DNA of 64,000 nucleotides, from contig NC_044573.1 of the NCBI RefSeq assembly GCF_901933205.1, positions 35,870,993 to 35,934,992 of the forward strand. Direction: 5' to 3'. The notes below the pieces were generated by a model. That model saw only the letters and a program-made list of their open reading frames with translations, ran no database searches and was not told where the DNA came from. This DNA is from Camarhynchus parvulus (taxonomy: Eukaryota > Chordata > Aves > Passeriformes > Thraupidae). The position numbers and the translations under genes are program-made. Positions 1-13,000 of the stretch are shown here, one piece after another. The stretch's first letter is position 1. Each line of letters starts with the position of its first letter.

Positions 1-979
1 ATGATAACTTCAAATCGTGTCAATCCTTCAAAGCCAGTTAATGCAGGAACATGACCACAGGAAACATGCAATGTTTGTTTCCTCTCATTGTCAAACATTA
101 GCTACAGTGCTGATTGCCTTTCTCCTTCATCACTACAAAGGAGGAGGAGTTCACTGCAGACATTGATCAGCGCAGACCCCAGCTGCCAAAGTAAAAACAG
201 ATTCATCCTACTTCAAATATATTTATGTACCTTCTTTTATTCCTCAATAAATCCTCCAGGGAAAAGAATGAGAACATGATAGACAAATCTTTCATTTATC
301 TAGAAACAGCTGGAAGGCAATTTTCCTGAGTTGCTGAGAGGTGACAAGGAGCAGGACAAGCTGGGCTAAACTGGGACTGCTCTCAATGGAGCGCTTTTCT
401 GCATCACCAGCAGTGGCAAACCCAGCCTGCCTCTCCCAGGCCTCTGTCTGCCCAGGGCTTTCCAAAGAGGCCTTTGCTGCATGGGCTGATCTTTATACAA
501 GAGCTGCACTACTATGACCCTTCTTGATGAACAAAATTTGACCAGAATATAACCTGAAATCCTTCCATCCTAGCCCCTCTACAACTACTGTCCTCAAGTT
601 TTTGTATTCACCAGGCTGTTTCTCTGAGAACTCTCATGAGCACTGAGCTGCCAGAAGAAAGAGGTTTGTGTAGGGGGGGTCTTTGGAGCCCATGTCCCTC
701 TTGTGCAGCCCCTCTCTCCCCTGGGGTCAGGATGAGTGTTGCTCCAGCCCTGAAGTGCAGTGACATGAGCAGCAGCGTGTTCTTCACCAGCCTGGCTTGT
801 GTTCACTTTGGGCAAATCCACTTCCCCAGCAGCTACACGAGGCTTTGGAGTGTCTCCTGAACTCAGAGTAGCAAAATGTTGTGTTTACCTTCAGTGCGAG
901 GTATAACTCAGCTTAAAAGCCTGTCATATCCAACCCAGTCTAGTAAATATTACTCTTTTCCATTCTTTCTTACATATAG
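1..979. other. RASGRP3 intron (left edge)
   Basis: Intronic sequence before the first recognisable exon. I see no CDC25-domain exon here; the short frames at 88-279 and 594-860 resemble no protein I know. The acceptor at its end is a pyrimidine stretch followed by ATATAG. Confidence 0.7.
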
Positions 980-1057
980 CTGTCCCTGGACCTCTACCAC
1001 ACTGAGGATGATATCTACAAGCTCTCACTGGTGCTAGAGCCAAGGAACTCCAAATCT
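980..1057 (+). CDS. RASGRP3: RASGRP3 exon, end of catalytic region and linker
   Basis: 26 codons, phase 0 at both ends, donor GTATGT. Encodes [20 protein letters not shown], the conserved stretch just after the CDC25 domain in RasGRP proteins. Confidence 0.95.
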
Positions 1058-4000
1058 GTATGTCATCTTTTACTGCATTTTGGCATATTGCTTATTTTGT
1101 CTGCATGCAATTAATTTAATTTTTAAATGACAGTTAATGTGTTTCCTTATTCATATGTATATAAAGCTTTTTAGTGTTATATTTGTGTAGAAAACACAGG
1201 AACTATTTATAGGTTTTATTTATTTCTCCCAATATGCACTTTTATTTTAGTGCATATTGGGAGAAAAAAATAGTGGAACATGCCAGATGTCACTGTTAAT
1301 TATTTTTCAACAAAATTTCTGCAAGTCCTGGAAAACAAAGTTCTGCTTTAGATATATAATCATTTATAAGTTTACATAAATTATTTATTATGTGACTCTT
1401 AGCTGATTTTCTGGATGCTGGTGCAGTTACATAAAACAACACTGAGTTAAAAGGTTTGTTTAAGGTAAGGCAAATAATTACTGTAGTATTTTAGAACTGT
1501 TTGCTTAGGTATAATTGGCTGCATCTTGGGCTCTCAAGCAATGTTTAAATAGATGAGAATAGATATTAATCTTTATTTCGTTATGTGCAACTAAAGATAA
1601 TGCTGCATTCATGCATTTTTCTTTCTTTTTGAAAGTCAAAGGATACAGATAAACCTCATAATTAATAGTTGAGTTATTACTCAATATTTTTACTCATAAT
1701 TAATAATTGAGTTCCACTTCAAGTATTAATTATTCCCTTTCTTCTGCTGTCAAAGGCTAGGGACTCCACTTTCCTCTGAGCATTTCTTCGGTGTATCAAC
1801 ATTCTTATTACCTTTCATATCCAGCCTGTGATGCTCTCAGGCTGAGCCCTCTCAAGTCTGACAGCAGCAGTAGCTGAGAGTGGCTGGAAATGCTTCACAG
1901 GGGGTGAGAGCAGGGTCCAGGAGTCTGAGATTATACATTCCAGAGCTTTTAAAGGTTTTGAAGCATTCTTAAAAGCAAGCAAGGAAGCAGAAGCCTTGAA
2001 TTTCCAAGCATAAGGCTTCTCTGGGGTTTAAAATTGTTAATCACTCTTGGAGACCAGTTTGAGGACTGTGTGTGTGCTCCCAATGCTGTGTTATGATGTA
2101 TTATGAGCAGTGATAAGGAAACTAACGAATATTTCTACAGTCAATACTAGCTCAGCTTGAATATTTGAAATTTCATTACTGAGTCTCCAGTCCTTGTTGG
2201 GTATGATTTGACCACAACAGTTATTTCAGTCCTTCTGGGTCCCTCATGCTCTCATTACTGCCAGCCAAGTTGAAATGTCACAGCCCTGTGCTGTGGAAGG
2301 ACTGACGGACTGCTACCGTAAATGAAGAAAATTATCACATTGCTGCTTTGATCTCCAGCCTGAGCTTTAAGCAGGACAAAAGCAATATAAACAATGCTGT
2401 GAACTTTAACAGTGCCCAGCAGTTGTGGGAGATTTCTGCACAAGGATCAATGAACAGCCAGTGACATTGAGCTATGGCAGCACCCTGATGGGTAAAAAGC
2501 TGCAGCTGAATCGACAGCAGCCGGACTGTTTGGAGCGTTCTTCTCTTTGATGGAGTGCCAAAGCACACAGGCTCTGTTACAGGGGAAAGGATCTGTAGGG
2601 CTTTTGTATGTGGAAAAATTTGTCAAAGGCAACGTGACAGCACGGTTATGTCATTCTAACTGCTCCTTGATTTATTGTTATGTGGGTACCACTCCCACGC
2701 AGGTGCACTCTGGAGGAAATGCCTCATGCTGCTGCAATCATTTTCGAGGCAAAAGTGGAGCTGGTCTGTTAGCATATCAGTCTGCTGTGAACAGGGAGTT
2801 GAGCTAGACTTTCTTCTGCTGAAACTGGGAGGAGAGCCTTCAGTCAGTATAGCAGCCTTAAAAAAACCCTGAGGAATGACCAGCAGCTGTAGTATAGCAC
2901 CTCCTTGTCACAGTGTCCTGCTTTTTCACACCCATTAATGATCTTCTTGTTAGGAGTTTTCACTAATACAGCTATTATCTAGAGGACAACTCTGCCTGTT
3001 GCAATTATAGCACTGATGATGCACTTAGGTAAATTTTTTATGTTTTCAGCAGAATTCACTTCAATGCCAAAATACATGGATGTTTGCAAACATCTGAAAA
3101 TGCTTTCTCGGTCTACAATACCATGGTCCCTGCCCTGGTGAAGTAAATGGGAGACACAGTGTGAATCACAAACTGCATGACCAGACACAGTGTTCTGGAA
3201 GATTTAATAAATTCAGCTTGGAAGTCTCTGGACAGCCAGTTAGCACCTTTCCTCATAGGATGCATTTCAAATACATAAATAAAATTACCATTGTTCATTT
3301 GAGTCTATAAGTGCAATAGAAGAACAAATAATTCTCTTTGGTTAGCGGTCAGTAACATGAGGATTTCATTGCAACTTGTCAAAAAAAACATAAAAATTGA
3401 ATGAGACTTCAAATGAAATAGCCTAGAAATAAGAGGAAGGCTCCAGTGAATTCAGTCTCTTTCTGCCACTGCTCACTCAGACCAGGAGATGTTAAAAGCT
3501 CTTTGTGAGGTCTTGGTAGTCTAGCACCACACTGACACTTTTAATTTGGATGCTTTGAGTCCATGCTTTTGGCAGATAGAGCTGGATGTTCAAGTTCCCT
3601 CTACTTCTTATGAAAATTGAATTTCGTTGATAGAGGGGTGTTTTCCTCCCAAACTTACTTGTGCACATTTGTATGGGTCAAAATCTATCAAGGTGTTGAT
3701 AGAAGCTGTTCTAACACTTGAAAAAGGAAAAACCAAATTAATAAAGCAACCCACTAACAAATCCTTTTTTTCTTTTCCAACCAAACACAGTAAAATATGA
3801 ACCTGTGACCATTTCTCATCTGGATGTCAAAGGCTACAATACCATTGCTATACACAATGAGATGTGTAACATCTTTACATGTCTTAATTGTCTCCCATTC
3901 AAGTCACACCAATTCAGAGCAAGACAAATGAGACCCAGATTCTTTGCTCATCAGCTAACACAGGGGCCTTCTGAGACTGTGGACCCTCTCCCTTCTGACC

Positions 4001-7000
4001 CAAAACACTGAATTTTTTCTGCTTGACACAGCTTCACCTGCTAGATGTCCAGTGGCAGATGCAGGGAAAGGCCAGTTTGTCTTGCAGTGTTGTCCAAGCG
4101 TTGTAACTGGGTTTTTTTGAATCCTTACCTGAAAATGTGTTCAGGTTTGTCCTATATTTCCTACTTGAAGAATCTGAGCTGCATTCCAGAGCTATTCCAA
4201 AAGCACTGTAGTGGTGTGGAAAGAGTCAGGTTGTGAAGTCTGTGCATCCAGTGAGCTATCAGCTACGGTTCTGTCAAGACCAAGATGTTTTTGAAATAAA
4301 ATAGTCTGGCTGGTGTTATCTGCAGAACAAGTCAAAGGTTAGAGCCTTTCTACTCAAGCTGCCTAGATGAATCAAGTTGTGCATCCTGACACATCTCAGC
4401 TGGAAGCCAGCAAGATTGCTGAGCACAATTCTGCCCTGCTTCTGCATCCTGCTGTCCTGCTGGTGGCACACAGAGCAGGAGCATGAGCTTATTCTGGTTG
4501 AGGCAGTCCCTTGTGTGGCTTCTGGGCATGGGTCCCTCCAGCAGGGAGTTGGGGGCAGACTGTGGTGATCTCAGAGGTTTTACAGAGGAGCAAAGCAGGT
4601 TTCTGGGCTTACCTATTTCTGGTGCCCACTGTGTTCACAAATCCTACAGACCCTCCTTCCTTCTTTCCCCCTTCCTTCAAGTCTCATTGCTGTTGAACCC
4701 TCTGGAGACGTCAGTGAGGAAAGACTGCTTGGGTTTGCTTCTGAGCTCCCTGGGTGGTGGCAGTGAAGCTGTGAGGGGGAGCACTGATCCTGACTGAAGC
4801 TGTTAGTGAAGCCCTTTAAAACCTTGCCTGATGCTTTGCTAAGCACATTTTTACAGCACGAGCACTCCAGCAGTTTGCCATTGTAGCTCTGACATTTTGA
4901 GCTGCTTTTACTGGGAAATTCAACTTCTTAATTCAGATTTGAAATTCCTTGTGTTCTGATCCATCTCTCAGCAGCCTACCTCCCCCACCACCCCCAACAA
5001 GCCAGTAGTGCCACTGGAGTGGGCATCTGGAGTGGTACCTAAACCTGACCCCACAGTCATCAACAAGCACATCCGGAAACTGGTGGATGTAAGTATTTGG
5101 AACATTACACAGGTCTAAGAGAATGGTAGATTTGATATTTGCATCATTATAATTAATTTCAAGCTTATAATAACATTGATATGGTTGGGTGAATTTCAGA
5201 CATGCCATAACAAATTTGAGCTGTTACTGATACCTTCAGAAATATTTATTTTATTCCTGCAATCACCAATGGGACTAGCAAACAGGTTTCTGGGTGGAGA
5301 GGAGCAGACTTTCAGAAGCATCCAAAACCTGGCTGCTGTTTAATAGGTTTGTCTATATAAATATAGACAAACCTATTAAAATATAAATATAAATATATAT
5401 ATACCTATAAATATAAATTCAGAATGCAAAGTTTAGTTTCTGCAGCTCTAGCCACATAGCCACAGCTGAAAAGAAAGCAAATCAGAAAAAAAATCTCACA
5501 CATTAATAGGTCCAATGAACTTTTCTGGAAACTCTATTTCTGGTTTTCAACTTGCTGTTAGTTTACTGTTCAGAACATGTTATGTATGGTAAAGATAGCA
5601 TTGTCTGGGTGTCACTTTAAAAATGTGGACACAAGGGCACACAGAATTAGAGCTGAGATCTTCTAGCTCCAGTTTAGAAGGTGATGTGTTGTGCTAGGTA
5701 ATATAAACAAAGCTAAACACCTCCAGATTCCTTTGGAGAGACTGAACTCTTCTTTCTCCTTTTTACAAATTAATAAGTATCTCTGGGAGGAACTATTAAA
5801 TTCTGATTTTGTTTGTGTTACAGATCACTAATTGGGGTTATGTTGTTAAGATAACCTAAACAAACTCTTCAGTTGTCTTACCCAGATTTCAAATATAACT
5901 TGTTGTTTAATTTTTGTACGTGCCCTTTTTTAAAAGAAGTTTAATTTTTCTTCTAATGTGGGATGCCAGAAATGCACATGCTGTTCCTGAATTGCTTTTG
6001 TCAGTGCCATATGTGTTGATAAAAATGACTCCACATCCAAACCTCTCTTTGATATCTTGTTAAATAGGAAGTCTGCCACAATCCCTTAATCTTTCCAGAA
6101 TGTGCCGTGTGGGAGTTTATGTTTGTTCCTATAGTTGAGGGAGTTGCGGTTCCCTGTTCCACAATTTTGGCCTGGTTTAGGACATGTGATTTGAGTTTGA
6201 CAGGATTAAAACATGGTTTGGGGCTTTTATGGATACAGCTTACTAAAAGGCTCACACCACTATACAACTGTTTTCACTTTGCCAGTATTTGTTGTTTACT
6301 TGCTGCTTTGAGTCGTGCTTTTAGCCATTGTTTTTATTACAAAAAGTGTTGAATACTACTTGGGTTTGTGTTTTAGTTCCTTCTTTATGATGTTTTTTTG
6401 AGGTCTGCCCGTCATTGGTTACAGTAATTTCATAGAAATCAGTTTCATAAGGTTCTTGTTAAAACAGGGACACTACAGATGCCTTTCATGGGTCTCGGTA
6501 TATTGATGTAATGTCTTTATCAACAACATTTTCGTCTAATGAAGGAGCCTGTACTGTGTGCCTCTCAGATAGCCATGTTGATTTTGACACTCATGTTTTT
6601 CCCATCAGCATCGCACATGGCTTTAACACCACAGATGTTTGCACATCTCTGCAAACAGGAAGACAGAATACAGTGACTCCTTAGCAGCTAAGGAGGGCAC
6701 CCGTCACTGTATGTGACATTTGAATCTGATCCCATGTTTGTTTTTGCTTAGTGGTGGGCTGGGGTGGGTTGATGGAAGAGAATGGTTGTTAGGCACAAAT
6801 TGCTCATGATTGGGGTGTCAAAATGTTAGTAAACAAAATAGATTGAAACAGTACTGTGGTAGAGTAGAGGTGACCACCTAAGAGAAAAATGAAGCCAAAG
6901 CCATCTGAAGTACTCATGGGAAAGTTGCTGTTGTTTTTGTTTTATTGCCTTTTTTTTTTTTACTATTAAAAAGTATACTTAATGAAACAAAGGGAATATG

Positions 7001-10000
7001 CCATCACCTGGGGCAGAATTTTAGTGACATTTCCATCAAAGAAGAAAAAGTAAAGCAAGAATAATTACGTGTGAAGACATGTGGAGGATCATCACTAGAT
7101 AAATGCTGATGTCAAGTTTCCTTTAAAAATCAGCCATTTTTTCCATAGAGTCCAATAACATGCATATTGAAATACTAAGGAAAATAAAAGGAATAAAACA
7201 GTTGCAAGAGAGCATCTGAATAGCTGAATAAAACATTAGTTTACATGTAATTATATTGTTGAAGAGGCTGGTATAGACTCAGGATAAACTAGATAATAGT
7301 ACAATAATATCTTCTTTTCCCCCCTAGTCTGTCTTTAGGAACTACGATCACGACCATGATGGTTATATATCTCAGGAAGACTTTGAGAGTATAGCTGCCA
7401 ACTTCCCCTTCTTGGACTCTTTCTGTGTGCTGGACAAAGACCAGTAAGCTTGGAGATCTCTTTGTGGTGCTTTTTTCCCCCTTTTCCTCAATTTGAAAAT
7501 TTAGAAAATACATATATTGGAGAAACAGCGGCTCCCAAATTTCTTGTGTCTGACAAGATTACTAAAAACCAAATTCTGTTATCATTTAAGTTCTTATACT
7601 CCAGTCAGTCCTTTAAGACCTAGGTTGGAGTCCTGCTTTACCTGGTAATTTAAAAATCATTTATGTAATAGCTTAATGACAAATTCCTGCTGGGGCTCAG
7701 TCAAAACCCTAGAGTGCTGTGAAATTACAGTGGAGATACTCTGTCCAGACCAGGCATCAGACTGATGAAACAAATAAGTTCTGTACAGCACATGGGAAAG
7801 GAGTGCATGTAACAGAGAGGGGGTAACAAATACTCTATAAGGCATATATAACATCCATTTCCTAGCCAGTTGGGCTTGGTTATTCTTGTTATCCAGAATC
7901 TCTTTGACCGTGAGGGCTGGTGGCCAGCCAGAGGCATAACCACTTGTTCTGTGAGAGTAGTAAGTCAAGTTCCTCCATTTAGTGGCCTGGTCTGTGCTCT
8001 CATACCACTAACAGGTGAAATAACAAGGTTCAGTGTTACTGTCTAAAGAAAGATAAGAACTACAAAGGCTGTAAGTGTTTTTTCCTTCCAGGACTCTTGC
8101 AGCTCTTTCAAAGGATGTGCTTTGTGTGCTGCATGCTTTCTGCAATGAGAAAACCTCAAATATTTCAGTGCCATGAGCAGTGACAGATCTACTCTACTTT
8201 TTATTTCCCTTACAGAGATGGTCTTATAAGCAAAGAAGAAATGATGGCTTACTTTCTGAGAGCAAAATCACAGTTTCAGTGTAAAATGGGGCCAGGGTTT
8301 ATTCATAACTTTCAGGAAATGACCTATCTTAAACCAACTTTCTGCGAGCACTGTGCAGGATTTGTAAGTATGATTGTAATAATAGCATATCTTAAAAACA
8401 ACTTTTAGCCTTTAATCTATATAAGGTGGAACTGGCTCCATACATTGCTGAAGTGTCTTGGCCAAATAATATCTCATGGCATTCAGAAGCACAAAACATT
8501 TACTCATGTTGTAGCTGTGCTATCCAGTTTTGATTTAGTGGTTTCTTAAAACTGCTGTTTGTAGGAATATCTGTTGGGGGTGGGGGAAGGGACAATTATG
8601 TTAGCTAAAGGATGTTGGAGACTATATATGAATGGTCTTGCTTGGTTTATCTTAAGTTCTTTAATTGGGCTTGATTTCCCATGTAAACATGCTCAAGGGA
8701 AAATAGATGTCTGGAGCAGAGGATGTAGATGAGGCAAAAGCTGTTCTTTCTCAGGAAATTGCACATGGCAACCTAGATATGTTCATAATTCTCTGAATGG
8801 CTGTAACAGCCCTAATTTCCTCTCTATTGAATTAACAGATCTTCTAATTTGGTAAAGAAATCAAAAGTGCTTCCAGCAGTTCTGTACAATAAGAATTTTT
8901 AGAATTTATTAGTTGGAGTTTTTTTTTTAATTTGCCTTTTCTCTCAGCCATAACTTACCAGATGTCACTTATTAGAGTGCTGTCTACATATCTGGGAAAG
9001 GATTGGTTTTGTGGACATTTGTGTTGCTTGTAAACCTTCTCTAAGTTTTCCACTTCAAACCAAATGTAGTAAAGAATTACTATGATATAGAAGTTACTTT
9101 AATGGGCACACTTGGCTGAAATCAGATGTCCACATTTAGACAGCTAAAGCAGTAAGGGCAGAGGGCCATGTCCTCTTCTTGTGTGTGGCTCACAACAGGC
9201 TGTAAAATCAGGCCCTGTCCCTGCTCTCCAGAACAGAGAACTTTATTCCGTGATCTTTGTCACTAAGCAATATTTCTTCATGGTTCAAAGTACCAACAGC
9301 AGCACTGCAGAGTGCAAAAATGTGCCTCCTTTCAGCCCTGCCCTGGCATTCCTGCTCTAGCCCATGCTCCCATTTTCCACTCACTTCTTTTGTGACGCGT
9401 CAGTTCTGTTCGGGTGCCTGAAGCCCCTATCGCAGCCGCTGCCGCTGATTAATGCCGCGGGCAAGAAGGAATTCCGCCTATTTCCGCTGAAGCTGCAGAA
9501 GCCCTGGCTTCTGGTGACATGGTCAGTGCTGACGTAGGGGTGTGCTGGTGGCTCTCAGGCTGACAGCTCCAGCAGACCCATGGGGCAGGGGCAGCCACTG
9601 GCCTGAGCCTGTTGTTCCAGGCTGCCTTGGGAAGACGTCATTGCGTTCGTGACGCTCAGTGCGTTTGGAAGGCTTCCACAGCAAAGCAAGGCCCAAGGAC
9701 CGCCCTGAAACGTCCTCTCCTGCAGATATTTTTCTCCTACATCAATTTTTTAATTGGCCATTGTTAGATTTTTCACATCTCCCTGATTACATCCAGTGCA
9801 GGAATGCAAACGAGTAAGGGGTTGTACAGGAAATGGAAATAAGGTCATTTTTCCTGTCAGCTCATTGAAGTCATTGGCATTGTTCTGTGGATGAGTTGGA
9901 CTGATAGGACAGGAACCAACAACAGAATCTGCTGCATATTTGTTCTGCATTTCAGTGCTACTCATCCACGGGTGGAAACCTAATTTCAAACTGATGCACT

Positions 10001-13000
10001 GATTCACAGTCAAAATAATGTGCACTGACCATGCAGCAGGATGAATTGACATGACAGTGCAATGCACAGTTATTAGAACACTACAAATGCTGAAGGTCAA
10101 GCTAAGACCTAATGTCATTAAGCAGCACGAAGTTGATATGCCCATGGCCAGTCGCAGTTCCATCCCAAAGCTTGAGTTGCACCACGTGGCAGGGTGGGTG
10201 ACCGGCCGTCCTGCTCAGCTTTATAATCTGAATTTGCACAGATCCTCTTACCTTGGCAGCAAAGCTATGTCAGACACATTCAAAGCTTTAGATCAGAATT
10301 CATGACATGACACTTCAGCTAAGCTTCCCTTGCAGCATGTAACCACAACATTGGTGCCAAATTTGAGTGGGAGGAGGGTACAGAGATAAGGTGAGGAATG
10401 AGTAGAGAGGCCTTCAGCAGGAACAGATTAGAGCTTAAATGAAATAAGTAACAATCCATGTCTCTTACAGGGATCCTGTAAAAGAAATCTGGGAATATAG
10501 GTCATCTCTGCTCTTTCAAGAGGGACTAGGGCGCGCCCCTGTTGCTGCCTGAGCACAGCAGCTGTATTCACTGTGCACATATATGGCATTAGCAAGAAAA
10601 GAATAAGCCACAGGCCTTCTGTGGACCCAGCTTCCACTGTTGTCCTTTCTGTTCTTTTGTTCACCATTCTTCTGCCTTGTCTAATCTATTTCTGCTCTCT
10701 CCAGAGCCCCATTTCTGCTTGCTATTTCTTTTGTGGGGTGGGGTTTTTTTCCACCCAGAATCTTTCCTTTGTGTTTATTTTACTCTTTCCTTTGTATTCA
10801 GAATGATCTTCATCTCTTCCTTTTGAACCTTTCTTTAATGACCATATTCACCCCCTGCTCTCTGTGCATGGGTACTTATAAATCTGATGATGAGCCACAC
10901 ACAATTTCAGTTGCCTGGATATGCTCACCCTCTCTGGTGAATGAGTTCAGGAAAAATAAACACCAGAGTCCCCAGTTTTTTCCTTTTATGATAGAATTAG
11001 AAAACCTGGCCCTTCCTCTCACTGCCTCTCAAGAGTGGAAATGCTTGTTTTTATAATGCTGTGGCTGTAGATACAGTGCTGCTGAGTACACAGAAAACAA
11101 TTTACTAGGGAGGTTCCCTGTTTCCAAGCACTCCTGCTCATGTGGCAGTGAAAGCTTCCCAAAAGTGGGACCACACACACTGGCCCTTGGATGTTTAGCA
11201 TTTGGTAGTTGCAAGTGTATGTTGACAAGAACAGCTTTGAGGGAAGGCAATGATGGAATTTAGTGTGTTTTCTGCCTGTTTCGTTCTTCATCTGTTTGAG
11301 TTGGGGTTTTTTTAAGTTGGAAAAGGCAGGCGCACAAATCAGATTGCTGTGGCTAGGTGTGCTGGGAGCCAGTATGGGAACCAAGAACCTAGTTTTTATC
11401 CCCAGTGGTCTTTTCTTCTGCTCTGTTTGAATGTTTTGGGTCAGTGATGTATCTGGAGAACGGATGTACACAGGAAATTCTCCTGCAGATAACATTAAGG
11501 GAGCCTAGAAGCAGAATGTGCTCTGCTGTTTTCACTAAGCCTGATATGATTTTAACCCATTCCTGGAAGCAAAAGTCATCTGTGTCTCTCCTTCTCTGGT
11601 AGTCCCATTACTACAAGTAGCAGGAGGGAGAAGCCACACAGTCTTATCACAACTAAGGGGGAGGTCTGCCTGACAGGAAGGGTGTTAAGAGCAGTTGTAT
11701 CCTGTTTGTGCTTTTGTAGCCATTGGTACTTCCTCATTGTGACCTTGTTTTCCTTCCAGATTTCTTTTCTGATTCCTTGACGGTCTTTTGTCTTTCTTTG
11801 CAGCTCTGGGGTATAATCAAACAAGGCTACAAATGTAAAGGTAAATAAATACTACAAGGATTTTTTTCAAGCTATGGGTGGTGGGTTGTAGTACAAGTTA
11901 GTCAACCATACCTTTAACTGAAATGGCATGTGCTCAAACACACCTTGCATCTACATTTGGTATTGTCCATGAGCACTACGAAGTTTCACTGCATTAGAAC
12001 GCACATTATTACATTGGAATGCAGTAGGAATGCACAGATTCTGTGAGATAAAGGTCCAAAGCAGCCCCTGACTCCATGAGCTGTAACTTTCTACCAGTAA
12101 AGACCTTGTAAATTGGAAAACGAATTGTTCTTATCCTAACACGGAGAGATCCTGAAATATATCCCCTGAGACTCGGGTCAGGAAAAAGTCTGCTGGCAAC
12201 AGTTTGTATGTACATCCATGTACAACCATGTACATCCATGTGCCTGTAGCGAAGCCTACATGCAATTCAATAGTGGCTGAGCAAGAAATAGAGAAATATT
12301 TAATTCCTAGACTGCCCAGCAGGTCTCATTGCAAGATCTTCTTCAGACATTCAACTCATAAAAAATGCTAGAGCTCTTACATCCCTCTCCTTTGCCTTCA
12401 TAAAATATTTAATTTCTTATGTAGTACTTGTACCATATTAATCAGGCCAGACCAAAAAGGGCATTATAGTGGTCCTCATTGGCTTTTAAATCCTGGACCT
12501 GTTTATTTCTTAAGCAGCCCAACTCTGGCTGAAGGGCACTGTTGATTTTCATAGCTGTAGCTGCCTCTCAGTTATTCAAAGGGGAAGATTCACATTTGTA
12601 CTCTTTTCACTTAGTCTTATACAGACTCCAAGGAGAAGGATAAAGAATCCACAGTGATTTTTTTTAGGATACACCATACTCCTGTCTCTCTCTCTCCAGC
12701 CACAAACCTCTCTTCCTCAGAGTGGATGGGAAAAATGTCCATGGCTAAATCAACATATGTAATTCAGATATTCCTGATTACTTATCTATCATCTTCGAAG
12801 CTTTGAAAGGGCTGGTTGCAGTCTATAGTTTTATTGGTAGGATGAGGAAAGGAAGGTAAAATTTTGTCACACCAACCTGTAAACTCAATCTGAGATCTGA
12901 AAGTTGAGCTTCTGTCCTGCATCACTGCCTGTAGCAATGGCCCAGAGGAGACTGAGCAAAAGAGGTTCTGTAAAGTCAAAGTTACAGGCAATGAAGCGTG

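Noticed and set aside
9750..10163. 137-codon minus-strand frame
   Set aside because: It lies within a RASGRP3 intron, has no family motif and no plausible splice or promoter context. Length alone is not evidence.
11019..11495. 158-codon minus-strand frame
   Set aside because: Inside a RASGRP3 intron with composition typical of random translation; a second frame overlaps it equally well.
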